Positions 36,230 to 46,504 of a stretch of DNA of 64,000 nt are shown here, in pieces (the first letter of the stretch is position 1; each line of letters opens with the position of its first letter). Below the pieces are notes generated by a model. It was given only the letters and a program-made list of their open reading frames with translations, was not told the DNA's origin and did not search any database. This stretch comes from Neelides folsomi (Eukaryota; Arthropoda; Collembola; Neelipleona; Neelidae). The DNA is taken from the NCBI GenBank assembly GCA_034687125.1, contig JAQGBZ010000259.1, forward strand, positions 25,432-89,431, in the 5' to 3' direction. The translations under genes and the position numbers were made by a program.

Positions 36230-36644
36230 GTTTCTTAGGGTGCTTAATTGGTTTATGCAGTGGTATGGATGTGTAAATGCTTCACTGTGGCCGAATGTAG
36301 AATTAAAATCTTCTAAATCATCTTCCTTTTTGATTTTGCAGACGAATTGTTGTGAATTTCTCCTTTTGATTATATTTGGCAAAATGAGGTTCCAGGTTGA
36401 ATTAACAAGTCGAAAATTTCTTAATTCTTTTTCATTGATGTATTTGAAAATATTTTTGAGAACCTGTTAGGTTTATTTGAAATATGTAAAACAATTACTT
36501 TTAAGCTATAACTTAATTTTCCCCCAAACTATAAGAATTAATTAAATATATTTAAATACAAGTATCAATTACCAATTCATTGTTGAAAACAAATTCCTGA
36601 AGCTCAATTTCATCATCAGTGTTCTTATTTTCTTCAAGAGACAT
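36230..36644 (-). pseudogene. truncated F-box gene fragment
   Basis: The minus strand repeats the start of the F-box gene at 25516: exon 36644-36573 (ending FNNEL) and exon 36463 onward (VLKNIFKYINEKELRNFRLVNSTW). Similarity to the parent stops after FNSTFGHSEAF, near 36275. The remaining F-box gene is missing, and the fragment runs tail-to-tail into the kinase pseudogene, whose last codon is at 36173. Confidence 0.7.
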
Positions 36645-37520
36645 TTTATCAGTATAATCAGAAGACAATTTTCCCTTTATTCTTTCCTGAATACCACCAG
36701 ACCTAGAATGGCATACACATATGTTAATTATTAAAAAAAATCACTTATAAATTCAAGTACAATTCTTGTTGATTTTTTTATATATAAATATAGGAAACTA
36801 TTAATTAAGATAAGACTCACTCACAATTTGTCCGACAAATTATACCATATAAAATTTAAAGATAATGCAACTTTAAATAAAATTCAATTTTAATTCTTTA
36901 TACCTAGGTCAAATATTGAAATATATGGTATTAATACAATCAATTTTACATTATTATACAATAATTAACTAAGTTTTGTAAAAGTGGAATAAGAAAATGT
37001 ACAACAGCGCACACAAGTTTTAAGCTCAACTTGATACCAAAGAGAATTATTTTATGTATATATCTGCACATATAGAAACACTTAGAAAGTCTGACTCTTA
37101 ATGAGTTTGAACTGTCTATATTCTTACACGTGATTCTGCACATTGTCATATTGCACATAATCCTAGCTTGCTTAGCATCATATTATCATATCATGGCATG
37201 GTTAATGCAATAAACTTTTGTGTATTAATTCTATTAACTCATTTGCTTTTGTGCACTTTGTGCCTTTGTGTTTGTGTTGTGCAGATAATTTATTATTAAA
37301 CATATAGTAGATGTTAATCACTATCACAGTTTTATAAAAGTTACACTTTAAGTAAATAATATTTATATGTTTAATTGATTTCGTCAACTGAAATGGTTAG
37401 GCTGTCGCATGGAGTTTTTTGCATTCACTGTCTGCTTTGTCATCGAAATTGTACTTTAATGGGCAATAGCATTTGATGACCTTTTCTTTAGTAATTGAAA
37501 TCGAGCCTCCGGAAAGAGCT
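36645..37520. other. intergenic, no gene seen
   Basis: AT-rich spacer. Nothing recognised on either strand. Confidence 0.45.
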
Positions 37521-38443
37521 TTAATTGTTAAGTTTATTAACAATATCTCCTTCTAAATACTGCGATGGGTATGGATATTCAGGAAACATAGGACGCTTTC
37601 CACGGGCAGCACATCTAAAATTATTATACAACACAAATTGAATAATTAAAATAGTTAAAAATTAGTTTCAATTAAATGATTTTATATATTTTAAAATATT
37701 GATTAGTTAACTGAAAATGTTGAACTAAATCTTACCTTCTCTTTTCAACCCCACGATATTTTTCTGAATAAGTTTGGCAATTGAATTTTATTTCATTATT
37801 TATTCATCTCGTACTGGACCCTGAGGTGAATAATTTACCAAATAACAACAGAAAACAACGTTGTTCTTTTGCCCTTCAACTTCCAATGAAACTGGGACAA
37901 TGACGGGATCTTTGACATGATAAGAAGGAATGTCCAAATTCCCACAATCATCAGCATGCTTCGAATATCTTATTTTGTCTGGAGAAACCTCCATTTTCGG
38001 TTTCGTTGCATCACCAGTACCATAATTATTATCAACAACAAAAGGTCTTCTGTGACAATCCCTGCCTTCGAATTTCGACTCATGATTCCGTCTGTAAGGC
38101 GCTTTCATTCAAAAATATCGCAGCCTCCTGTGAGTGGAACAAGATTTTCTGCAAGATTGGTGATTTTGTCTCTTTCGTATAATAAGGGAATTAACATGGA
38201 TTCCTGTTCAGCTTCGTCTTCCATTTTACATGTTGGGTGATAATAACTCGATACTGGCTGATCTCTAACATTACAGGGCCATTTGGGTTCATCGGCTAGA
38301 AATTTGATTCAATATGGATGTTATTAAATGTCTAAATGTTAACATCATAACATGTATAATAAATGATATGTTAATTAGGTTAGGTTACCTGTCGATATTC
38401 CTATACTAATAATAAAATAACATAGTAATGTAAATACAATCAT
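37521..38443 (-). pseudogene. secreted protein gene with two single-base losses
   Basis: Three minus-strand exons (38443-38389, 38295-37737 or nearby, 37614-37521) with good splice sites encode a signal peptide (MIVFTLLCYFIISIGIS) and a mature protein with several cysteines (KWPCNV, GGCDIF, GRDCHR, DDCGN, VVFCCY, FNCQTY, RRCAARGKR). The frame breaks twice, near 38110 and near 37800. In both places a single extra A after a GAA codon would restore continuity (GAATGA, GAATAA). Either the gene was recently inactivated or the assembly lost one base twice in A-rich runs. The family is not recognised. Confidence 0.55.
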
Positions 38444-39041
38444 TATATTAGTTTAGTATAAAGTTGAATTTTTTAAAATCGCTAAATTAGTTTAATTCGA
38501 TATAACGCTATGTGAGCTTAACAGGTCATAATATTAGAATTCTATAATGACTTTAAGCAAAATTGTATAATGGTGATTTCTTAATAATATGTGTTATAGT
38601 CACAACTCTACTTATTCTTGGGTAAATAACATTACACATTTATTTATTAAATATTAATAAGTAGTTTATTTTCTGAGTAAACAGGAAAAGGAACTAAAGT
38701 TGATTGAACTAACATTAATTGGAAGTATACTAATTGAAGCCATTTGATTATGCAAATATAAATATTTTATTAACTCGTTTAGTTAATAGTTATATACATA
38801 TTTATTTACCATACATTATAATATTTTATAGGTAGTTATGTTATTCTAATTTACTATTTTTTTAAGATTATAGTATTATATTTAGATTATATGTATTCAT
38901 CATAGTTTGTTTATTCATAATAGTAGTTATATAATGCGCTATTATAAAGATAATTGAAATATTCATTTAATCTTCATAAAATAATCAAAATTTATTTCAT
39001 AAATATGAAAATAGCATCTTGATGTTTTTGATTATCTTATT
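38444..39041. other. intergenic, no gene seen
   Basis: AT-rich spacer containing the promoter side of the preceding minus-strand gene and the 3' flank of the first ionotropic receptor. Nothing further recognised. Confidence 0.45.
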
Positions 39042-41018
39042 TCATGAAGAATCATAAAATAATTTTTTATAATCAAAATTTAAAATAAGTTTCCAAGCTT
39101 CTTTGATAAATATTAAGCAAGAGATTATTATTCCAAACAATAAAAGATAAAATGCTCCAGTTAAATTTTCATGTCTTAATACTTGTGGACCTTTAATTGA
39201 AAATTTTAAAATTGGGTCTTTGCCATCAATTTTATCTGAGCGGATTCTCTCGGCTCTAACAACTTCCAAATCAATTTCTAAAATCTTATTAAAAATTCCA
39301 TTGTCAAAAAATATTCCCATAAGTTTATCAAAATTTTTCCCAAATACAGCTTTGGGCTCAAAAGCCCAACTTGTTGACAACGGGGACAGCGTGACTTCCT
39401 TTGATTGAATAAATGGATTTTCTCTTTTCCTTGTACTAAAATTCTTATAAAAAGTAAACCGAGCTTGGACGTTGTAAGCAATACAAGCAAAATCATATTT
39501 AAAACTTTTCAAATAACATTCAACTGAATCAGTTTCATAACTCCATCTATTCACAATATCTTGATAGATTTTATTGGCCGATTTTCTAAAACTTGATTCA
39601 AGGGCTGATCCAATCCCACCTTGTTCAATGCCAAATTTATAAGTTTTGGAATTGACAAGTTCGGAAAATGTCTCTGGTGGTTTTTCTTTTATTGGAAAAA
39701 TAATATATTCAAAATACTTGGCTTTATAACCGATGTTAATAACAATTGTGAATAAGAGCCAACACATGATAAGGAATTTAACAGATGCAAATAAATTTGA
39801 TTTTAAATTGACTCCTTGTTCAAGAAATTCCCCAAGTACAATTTGGAAATTATAAAATAAATCGAAAGATTTGTCAGTTAAATAATATATTAAGCAAAAA
39901 ATTAAGAGTGTCCATAATGTGGTTAAGACAATAATAATCCAAGAATAAATTTTATAAGGCCAAATAATTGCCTTCCAGGAAAATTTTTGCTTAGCTTCAG
40001 TTAGCGTAAAAATAACGTTTACGAAAATGAAAGGTTTTACAAAACCCACAACGTGACTTCGTTCAACAACTTGTGCGCATGAAAGTGCCAAATCAGCTTT
40101 TCCATGCACAATGTCGCCAACTCCACCTGTCCAACTTCCATTAGCTAATTGGCGTCCTGTTCCGCCTCCAATACCGTTAACAATAGAATAAGTAAAATTA
40201 AAATATTTTGCAAACTCGTTCACCAAATCTGCGGCAACTCCACGTTTAAAATTCCAAGTTCCAGTTAATTGGTCAAAATAAATTTCTACAGCGGATAAAA
40301 TTACAGAAGGTGAACTTACGCGAATTTTTCTGCCTTTGAAATTATTAAGCAAATCGGGATAAAACTCTTCAAGAGAAATATTTAGATTGGAATATTCATT
40401 TAAATTTTTGTTTGGTAAATTAATAAGTTTTAATGATTCAATGGTTGAACAAAAGAAGCATCCGTTGGTTAAGATTAAATCATTATTTTCATCAATACTG
40501 GCAATTAATTTGAATTTGAGTTTTTGTGAAAATTCCATTTGAAGTATTGGCAAGATGTTTGAATTATTAATCGAAATGAATAAATAATAGTCGGAATCTT
40601 TATGCGTTATTGGATCAAACTTTGGAGTTAATAAATTAAACAATTTATCGGAATCCATTGTTAGGTTATTTAAAAATATCATTGTGAGAAAACAACGTTT
40701 GGGAGATAATTTCTGAACATTTTTATATGATGAAATTGGATTAGAAGAATAATTTAAAATGTAAAAAGGATTAGAATTTTTCTTTATTTGTAAATTGTTA
40801 ACATAAAATTTGATATGTTCATTTGTTGAATCATGAATAATTACTATTGTACAATTATCAAAATAATTTTTCATCAAAAAAACATTAAAGTTATTTAAAA
40901 TTTGAATTTCTAAACTCTCATTAAAAATTTCCGAATTTAACAAAGTTAATAAAAATGAGAATAATAAAATGTAGATTGGTAAAATGAAATTGGGTTTTGG
41001 TGATCTCGTTAAATACAT
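39042..41018 (-). CDS. divergent ionotropic receptor, single exon
   Basis: 658 residues in one exon. An N-terminal hydrophobic segment (signal) is followed by a variable extracellular region, then a ligand-binding lobe beginning near FKGRKIRVSSPSVILSAVEI. NGSWTGGVGDIVHGKADLAL is the segment typical of ionotropic receptors. Three membrane helices follow: IYSWIIIVLTTLWTLLIFCL, then after the pore region ASVKFLIMCWLLFTIVINIG, and near the C-terminus AFYLLLFGIIISCLIFI. The protein is likely a cation-channel chemoreceptor in sensory dendrites, perhaps with a co-receptor. Its closest relative here is the receptor at 43609-45636. Intronless structure is typical of lineage-expanded receptors of this family. 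Confidence 0.85.
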   Translation of the reverse strand: MYLTRSPKPNFILPIYILLFSFLLTLLNSEIFNESLEIQILNNFNVFLMKNYFDNCTIVIIHDSTNEHIKFYVNNLQIKKNSNPFYILNYSSNPISSYKNVQKLSPKRCFLTMIFLNNLTMDSDKLFNLLTPKFDPITHKDSDYYLFISINNSNILPILQMEFSQKLKFKLIASIDENNDLILTNGCFFCSTIESLKLINLPNKNLNEYSNLNISLEEFYPDLLNNFKGRKIRVSSPSVILSAVEIYFDQLTGTWNFKRGVAADLVNEFAKYFNFTYSIVNGIGGGTGRQLANGSWTGGVGDIVHGKADLALSCAQVVERSHVVGFVKPFIFVNVIFTLTEAKQKFSWKAIIWPYKIYSWIIIVLTTLWTLLIFCLIYYLTDKSFDLFYNFQIVLGEFLEQGVNLKSNLFASVKFLIMCWLLFTIVINIGYKAKYFEYIIFPIKEKPPETFSELVNSKTYKFGIEQGGIGSALESSFRKSANKIYQDIVNRWSYETDSVECYLKSFKYDFACIAYNVQARFTFYKNFSTRKRENPFIQSKEVTLSPLSTSWAFEPKAVFGKNFDKLMGIFFDNGIFNKILEIDLEVVRAERIRSDKIDGKDPILKFSIKGPQVLRHENLTGAFYLLLFGIIISCLIFIKEAWKLILNFDYKKLFYDSS

Positions 41019-41840
41019 TTTATCTTAATTTTTTATGCTACTTCGGAAATTTAATATTAGTTTTTAATTGCGCTGTATTATTGAATGATATTTTAATAAA
41101 GCTATGATAATCAATATTTGATTCTATTAAAAAATCATTAGAATCGGTTGTCAAAAAATATTCAATGTAAGTTTATGTGTAACAAAGTGCATGATACCTA
41201 CAAATTAGCTAATTTTACTCACAACTGTCAATAATTGAACTATGCGTGCGTGGTGTATATTGTAACCAAGTAATAATTATAATTAACATGGCATAATTAA
41301 TAATTCGTTTTCATTACATAAATTGGTTTTCCAGTTACACGAATCACATACGTTTTTTACATCTACGTTCTTACTCAATAGCTATATGAATATAACATAT
41401 GTATTGTATATATGAATCTGTATATACATTTCTCAATAAAAATGCACCAGTACTTAATTGTTTGTCCAAATTCTTAGGTATCTTGCCTATCTGTATATAA
41501 ATAAGCATTAATGAATAATATAGATCTTTTACAAAGATTATCAATTATCATTAACTATATCAAATTGCTATAAGCTAAATTAATAATTCCATGCAGCATA
41601 TTTAATCACTTGAATCCAATTTGAGTGATATTAAAAAATACTCGAAGCATTTCAATTGTATTACTTATAATTATCAATTGTACTATAATTTGTTGAATTT
41701 ATTTATATGCACAGTCAAGTAGGTACCTTTATAGGAGCATGATTTAATTAGTTTGTTTATTTTATGGTTTAATTAACCAAATTTGCTTGGGTTGTATGTA
41801 CCATTTATGTTTATTTCAATAGACTCATGAATTACATGTA
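41019..41840. other. intergenic, no gene seen
   Basis: AT-rich spacer upstream of the first ionotropic receptor. No coding frame. Confidence 0.45.
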
Positions 41841-41944
41841 TACTACCCCATTTCATATATCTTCGCAAAATCATTGGGAAAGATAAAAAGGAAGGAAGGA
41901 ACGCGGACCAAAGATTTTGCGAAGATATATGAAATGGGGTAGTA
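41841..41944. mobile_element. 104-bp MITE with perfect 32-bp terminal inverted repeats
   Basis: Arms 41841-41872 and 41913-41944 are exact reverse complements, starting TACTACCCCATTTCATATAT. Excluding the outer TA, which may be the duplicated target dinucleotide, the arms are 30 bp. The 40-bp centre is purine-rich with GGAACGCGGACC. The structure fits a Tc1/mariner-type non-autonomous element. Confidence 0.75.
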
Positions 41945-42276
41945 CTTATAATATACTTATAATATAATATAAAAGATGTGTAAATTTATTTATTATACCT
42001 ATAACATATGTACATGATGAATAAAAGAAATTAATTTAAGTATAACTATATTGATATATAGGCATTTAAAAGCTAGGTATATACCATTATGTATATATCA
42101 GATATAAAGAGAAGAATTTAAGTTTATTGTTTAAGGATTTTGAAAAAAACATCAATGTTAACTTCAATGAATATAAAATTTATTATTAATGTTAATAAAT
42201 GTAAATCGAAGAAAAATCTATTATAATTCAACCATACAACACATATTCATTTGTGGCAATATAAATATTGTTACCC
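41945..42276. other. intergenic, no gene seen
   Basis: AT-rich spacer after the MITE, including the 3' flank of the cysteine-rich secreted gene. Confidence 0.45.
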
Positions 42277-43000
42277 TTAAGATTTTCGGTTGTCGATGCA
42301 ACAATAGGAATCATCGCCACTTGTTTTACAAAAACTGTTTACAGTATTTTGTAAGCGTATTGAAAGTTTCAGTGACACATTATCTGCTTTGACATCAATA
42401 TCGCATACATTTTTATCATTTTTCATGACGCTTGGTTGGGCGCTAGAGATTTTGAAATTGGAAGGAATGACCTTAGCCCTTAAACCATTGCAAACATCTC
42501 TCTGACAATCTCCAGGGCAAACACGAAGGGTGCTGATCAATTGATAATCAAAAGTTTGTGCATCTCTGCAATCTAATTCTCCAGAAAACACCAACTCAAC
42601 ATTAAGGCCATCTTTAATATTGTCCAAAACAGCTCTGCACGAAATTGATTTAGTGTCCGCTACTTCTTGAAGATTTCTTAATGGGCTGCCTGTAACGTCC
42701 GCCGTAAAGGAATTACAAAATGAATGTAAGCAGCTTCTGTCAATATTTTTGTCCACTGGAGATTTCTGAAATATAAATTATAAAATTATGATAAGAAAAA
42801 CTTAAAATTTAATTAAACTGATTTAACTTAAAATTCAAAAAACTAAAATTTACAAGTTCTTCCAAAATATCTTTCATAAAATTTAGATAAAAATACAACA
42901 TTACCTTTTCAACGTCCAGAGATGAATCAATGGCAGTTACCTTTGCGAATTGATAGACAAAAAAGAAAAAAGAGAAAAATACACAAAATTTAGAAATCAT
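42277..43000 (-). CDS. secreted cysteine-rich protein, unknown family
   Basis: Two exons (43000-42905 and 42765-42277) join at a phase-0 intron to 194 residues. A signal peptide (ISKFCVFFSFFFFVYQFAKVTA) precedes a mature protein with about twelve cysteines, in pairs such as CLHSFC, CPGDC, DVCNG and YCCID. The C-terminus ends DNRKS. No domain is recognised. It lies between two ionotropic receptors in the same orientation. The TATA box at 43091-43100 and a good intron support expression as a regulated secreted product. Confidence 0.75.
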
Positions 43001-43090
43001 ATTTGTGAAGTAAATAGGAGACAATTTAAAATGCCAGAAAAGATTTTGTTGGATTTTGTTATAAAAGTGGACCGTTTTTTACATATTAGG

Positions 43091-43100
43091 GTTTATATAG
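43091..43100 (-). promoter_or_regulatory. TATA box of the cysteine-rich secreted gene
   Basis: Read on the minus strand this is CTATATAAAC, about 90 bases before the start codon at 43000. Confidence 0.6.
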
Positions 43101-43608
43101 TGTGATAAAGAATTTAGCCTTTCTAAATTAAAATAGAAAGGGATAAGAGGATTATCTTCCACAAATTGTTAATAACTCCATTTTTGAATTCAAATCGAAT
43201 TGTTCTGACTTCCGACAAAGGCCCTTTTCACCCTTTTAAACTTTTTCCACTTTCTACCCTTTTCCTACAAATCCCTCTGGACCTTTTTAATCTTTAAATT
43301 CTTTCACAGAAAAATTCACAAATAGAAAACATAATGAATATTTGAATATATCATAGAATAGAAAGTATAAAGCCATAAAACATATACTCTATATAAGAAT
43401 GTCATTTTCGAATGTTAATAAAAAAATCATATCGATACTTTGCCATACAAATAGTTCAGATTCAGGAAATAAGGGAAATTAGATTACCTAGAATACTTTA
43501 TGGTATTTAATACATACCTAGTATACATAAATAGTATATAGTACTATAGACTATAGACATAACATAGGTACTATAACTATTACTATATTAAAACTTGATA
43601 AACAAATC
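43101..43608. other. intergenic, no gene seen
   Basis: Spacer with CCTTTT/CTTTCC-rich runs around 43215-43290. No coding frame. Confidence 0.45.
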
Positions 43609-45636
43609 CTATTTGACAATTATCACAATTACACTCATCTTTGATTCTATTTGTTTTTTCCTAAAATACCTATATGTCCAAGCTCGTAAATTCTTCAAAA
43701 ATTGAATATAATCAAAATGTCTAATTATCTGCCATGCTTCCTTAGTAAGCATTAGAAATGACATGATAATCCCAAATGGCAATATGTAATAAGAACCCGT
43801 AAAATTCTCATGCGATAAAACTATCGGACCATTCGGGCGAATTTGTAAAACCGGCTTCCGTCCTTCAGCATTATCCAAACGGAGTCTTTCACTTCTTACA
43901 ATTTCCAAATCATCTTGAAGCATTTTATTAAAAATTCCCATATCTGTAAAAACTCCCATGACTTTATCAAAGTTTTTTCCAAAAACGGCTCTTGACTCAA
44001 AAGCCCATCCCGTAGAAAGCGGCGAAAAAGTTGTTTCCTTTGACTGAATAAAAACATTTATCCTCTCTCTTGTGCTAAAATTCCTATAAAATATAAAATT
44101 GGCTTGGACATTGTAAGCAATACAGGCAAAATTAAATTTAAAACTTTTCAAATAGCATTCCACTGAATCATATTCGAGACTCATTTTATCTACAATTTTC
44201 TTATAGATTTTATTCGTCGATTTGCTCAAACTTGAATCCAGCGCTCCTGCAATTGACGCTCTTTCCAATCCAAATTTATATTTTGAATTAACAAGGTCGG
44301 AAAATGTCTCTGGGGATTTTTCCTTCACTGGGAAAATAATATATTCAAAATATTTGGCTTTATAACCCACATCAATTATTATTGTAAAGAATAGCCACAA
44401 GCATAATAAGATTTTAAAAATTTCCAAACTGTTAGATTTCAAATCCATTCCTAATTCTAACAAACTTGACAAAACTATGTTAACATTATATCCCACATAA
44501 AAATCCTTATGGCTTACATAGGATATAATGCAAAATGTTATGATTGTGGATAAAGTTGTCATTGATATAAAAAACCATGAATGTAATGTATAAGGCCAAA
44601 TTATTGCTTTCCAAGAATACATTCGATTCTTTTCAGTAACGGAAAAAATAACGCCGACAAATATAAAAGGTTTTACAAAACCGACAACTTTACTTCGTTC
44701 CAAAACTTGCCCACACGAAAGTCCCAAATCCGCTTTATCATTTATGAGATCTCCGACAGCTCCTGTCCAACTCCCATTGACGAATCCTCCAGAACCGATT
44801 GAATTCCTAATTGAATAAGTGAAATTAAATATTTTGGAAAATTCATTTACAAGATGGCCTTGAACTCCGCGCTTAAAATTCCAAGCATTTGTATGGTCGT
44901 TAAAATATATTTCAACAGCAGATAAAATAACTGACGGAGAACTTATTCGAATTTTCCCGCCCATGAAGTTATTTAACAAATCAGGATAAAGTGCTTCAAT
45001 TGTGGAACTTTTATTTATTTGAAATTTTGTGTTTAAATATTTTCTGACTGGTTTGTTTGCAGAACAAAAGAAACAACTATTGCTCAAAATTAAATTAGAA
45101 TTTTCATCAAAGCTGGCTATTAATTTATACTTTAATTTTTGAAAAAAATTCATTTCGAACAATGGCACCACTAAAGAATCATTAGGTGAAAGGAATAAAA
45201 AATAATCGGAATCTTTGTGAGTTATTGAACCGCTTGGCGGAGTGAATAAATTATATAATTTATTTGAATCGTTTTTATTTATTGTTATTAATGGTAAGAT
45301 TGTAAGGAAACATCGACGAGGAGTTAATTTATTGACATCTTTAAATGAAGTTAAATTGACATTCGAAGAATAATTTATAATATAATATGAATTTGTGATT
45401 TTCTCATTTTGTAAAATATTATTTTTCAACATTTTTCTTGATAATGAATCAAATGTAAAAATAATTGTGCAATTATTGAAATGACTTGAAAAAAATTGGA
45501 CAAAATTACCAAATAAATTTGATTCTAGATTATGTTGCTGTTTAATTTCTAACGAATTTGTCATTATTAATAAAATAGTTAAGATTGTAACAAGAAAAAA
45601 CAATAATATACTTTCTGATTTATATGATATTATCAT
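43609..45636 (-). CDS. divergent ionotropic receptor, single exon
   Basis: 675 residues in one exon, clearly paralogous along its whole length to the receptor at 39042-41018 (shared MGGKIRISSPSVILSAVEIY, NGSWTGAVGDLINDKADLGL, GYKAKYFEYIIFPVKEKSPE). It has the same order: hydrophobic N-terminus, variable ectodomain, split ligand-binding lobes and three membrane helices. Two differences from its partner are a longer C-terminal tail after the last helix (AWTYRYFRKKQIESK) and a shortened loop at FVNGSW. Both frames are open, so both are probably functional chemoreceptors from a local duplication. Confidence 0.85.
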   Translation of the reverse strand: MIISYKSESILLFFLVTILTILLIMTNSLEIKQQHNLESNLFGNFVQFFSSHFNNCTIIFTFDSLSRKMLKNNILQNEKITNSYYIINYSSNVNLTSFKDVNKLTPRRCFLTILPLITINKNDSNKLYNLFTPPSGSITHKDSDYFLFLSPNDSLVVPLFEMNFFQKLKYKLIASFDENSNLILSNSCFFCSANKPVRKYLNTKFQINKSSTIEALYPDLLNNFMGGKIRISSPSVILSAVEIYFNDHTNAWNFKRGVQGHLVNEFSKIFNFTYSIRNSIGSGGFVNGSWTGAVGDLINDKADLGLSCGQVLERSKVVGFVKPFIFVGVIFSVTEKNRMYSWKAIIWPYTLHSWFFISMTTLSTIITFCIISYVSHKDFYVGYNVNIVLSSLLELGMDLKSNSLEIFKILLCLWLFFTIIIDVGYKAKYFEYIIFPVKEKSPETFSDLVNSKYKFGLERASIAGALDSSLSKSTNKIYKKIVDKMSLEYDSVECYLKSFKFNFACIAYNVQANFIFYRNFSTRERINVFIQSKETTFSPLSTGWAFESRAVFGKNFDKVMGVFTDMGIFNKMLQDDLEIVRSERLRLDNAEGRKPVLQIRPNGPIVLSHENFTGSYYILPFGIIMSFLMLTKEAWQIIRHFDYIQFLKNLRAWTYRYFRKKQIESKMSVIVIIVK

Positions 45637-46504
45637 GATTGATTTTGGGTTACTTAAAATATTGTAATTTATTTTAACATCGCTTCTTAAGAATAAATCA
45701 TTAGTCTACCTACTTTAAAATTCTGCCTTAGCGTTTTCAGGTTAATATCATTAATACGCCGTAGAGCAAAGACGATGGTATATACATATAGTTGTATCTG
45801 TACCAAGGTTAAAGCTAAAGTTAAAATTTACAATCAATAAATTTCTATTACTTAAATAATAATGCATGATTAATATGAAATGATAATTAAAAGATAATTC
45901 ATACTGTTTTGTGTCCACATTTTTTCTTGATACCTAAATTACCTCTCATTTTCCGACTCATTTTACATACATGTGAATTTCAATTTCACGCAATGAAACT
46001 AACTGGTTGACCATTGTTGAATCAAATAACTATGATGGGGTAATGCTGGTTTGCCATTATTTAAACAAGTAGTGTTGGGAATTTATATTAGTCGTTCAGG
46101 AAAAATTTAATATTAATTGATCAAGAAAAATTGGAAATACCGTTGAATAAAATTGACATTGACAATAAAATTACTTTTACAGAAAAATGAATAATTTTAT
46201 ATACCAATAAGTTGGTAAGAAAATGTTTGAATATTGTGATTATTTGTTGAAAACAACGGAAATGCGGTGAAATCAACAGGAAAAATTTTAAGAAAATGAA
46301 TGACTAAATAAATATTCCTGAACTCTATTTATTGGTTTCATTTTAATTAAGCATTAGTGGGATAATTATACAAAATTTATTTAACAAATATTTTTTGTTA
46401 TTAGAGCGTTACTATCTATATATACTTTTAGCTACAAATTTCACTTCATCGAATGTTTTGTTCTCATGTATCTAAATTCAGTTTGAAAATAATTAATGCT
46501 TAAA
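45637..46504. other. intergenic, no gene seen
   Basis: AT-rich spacer between the divergent receptor genes; it must hold promoters for both directions. No TATA/initiator pair could be assigned with confidence. Confidence 0.45.
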
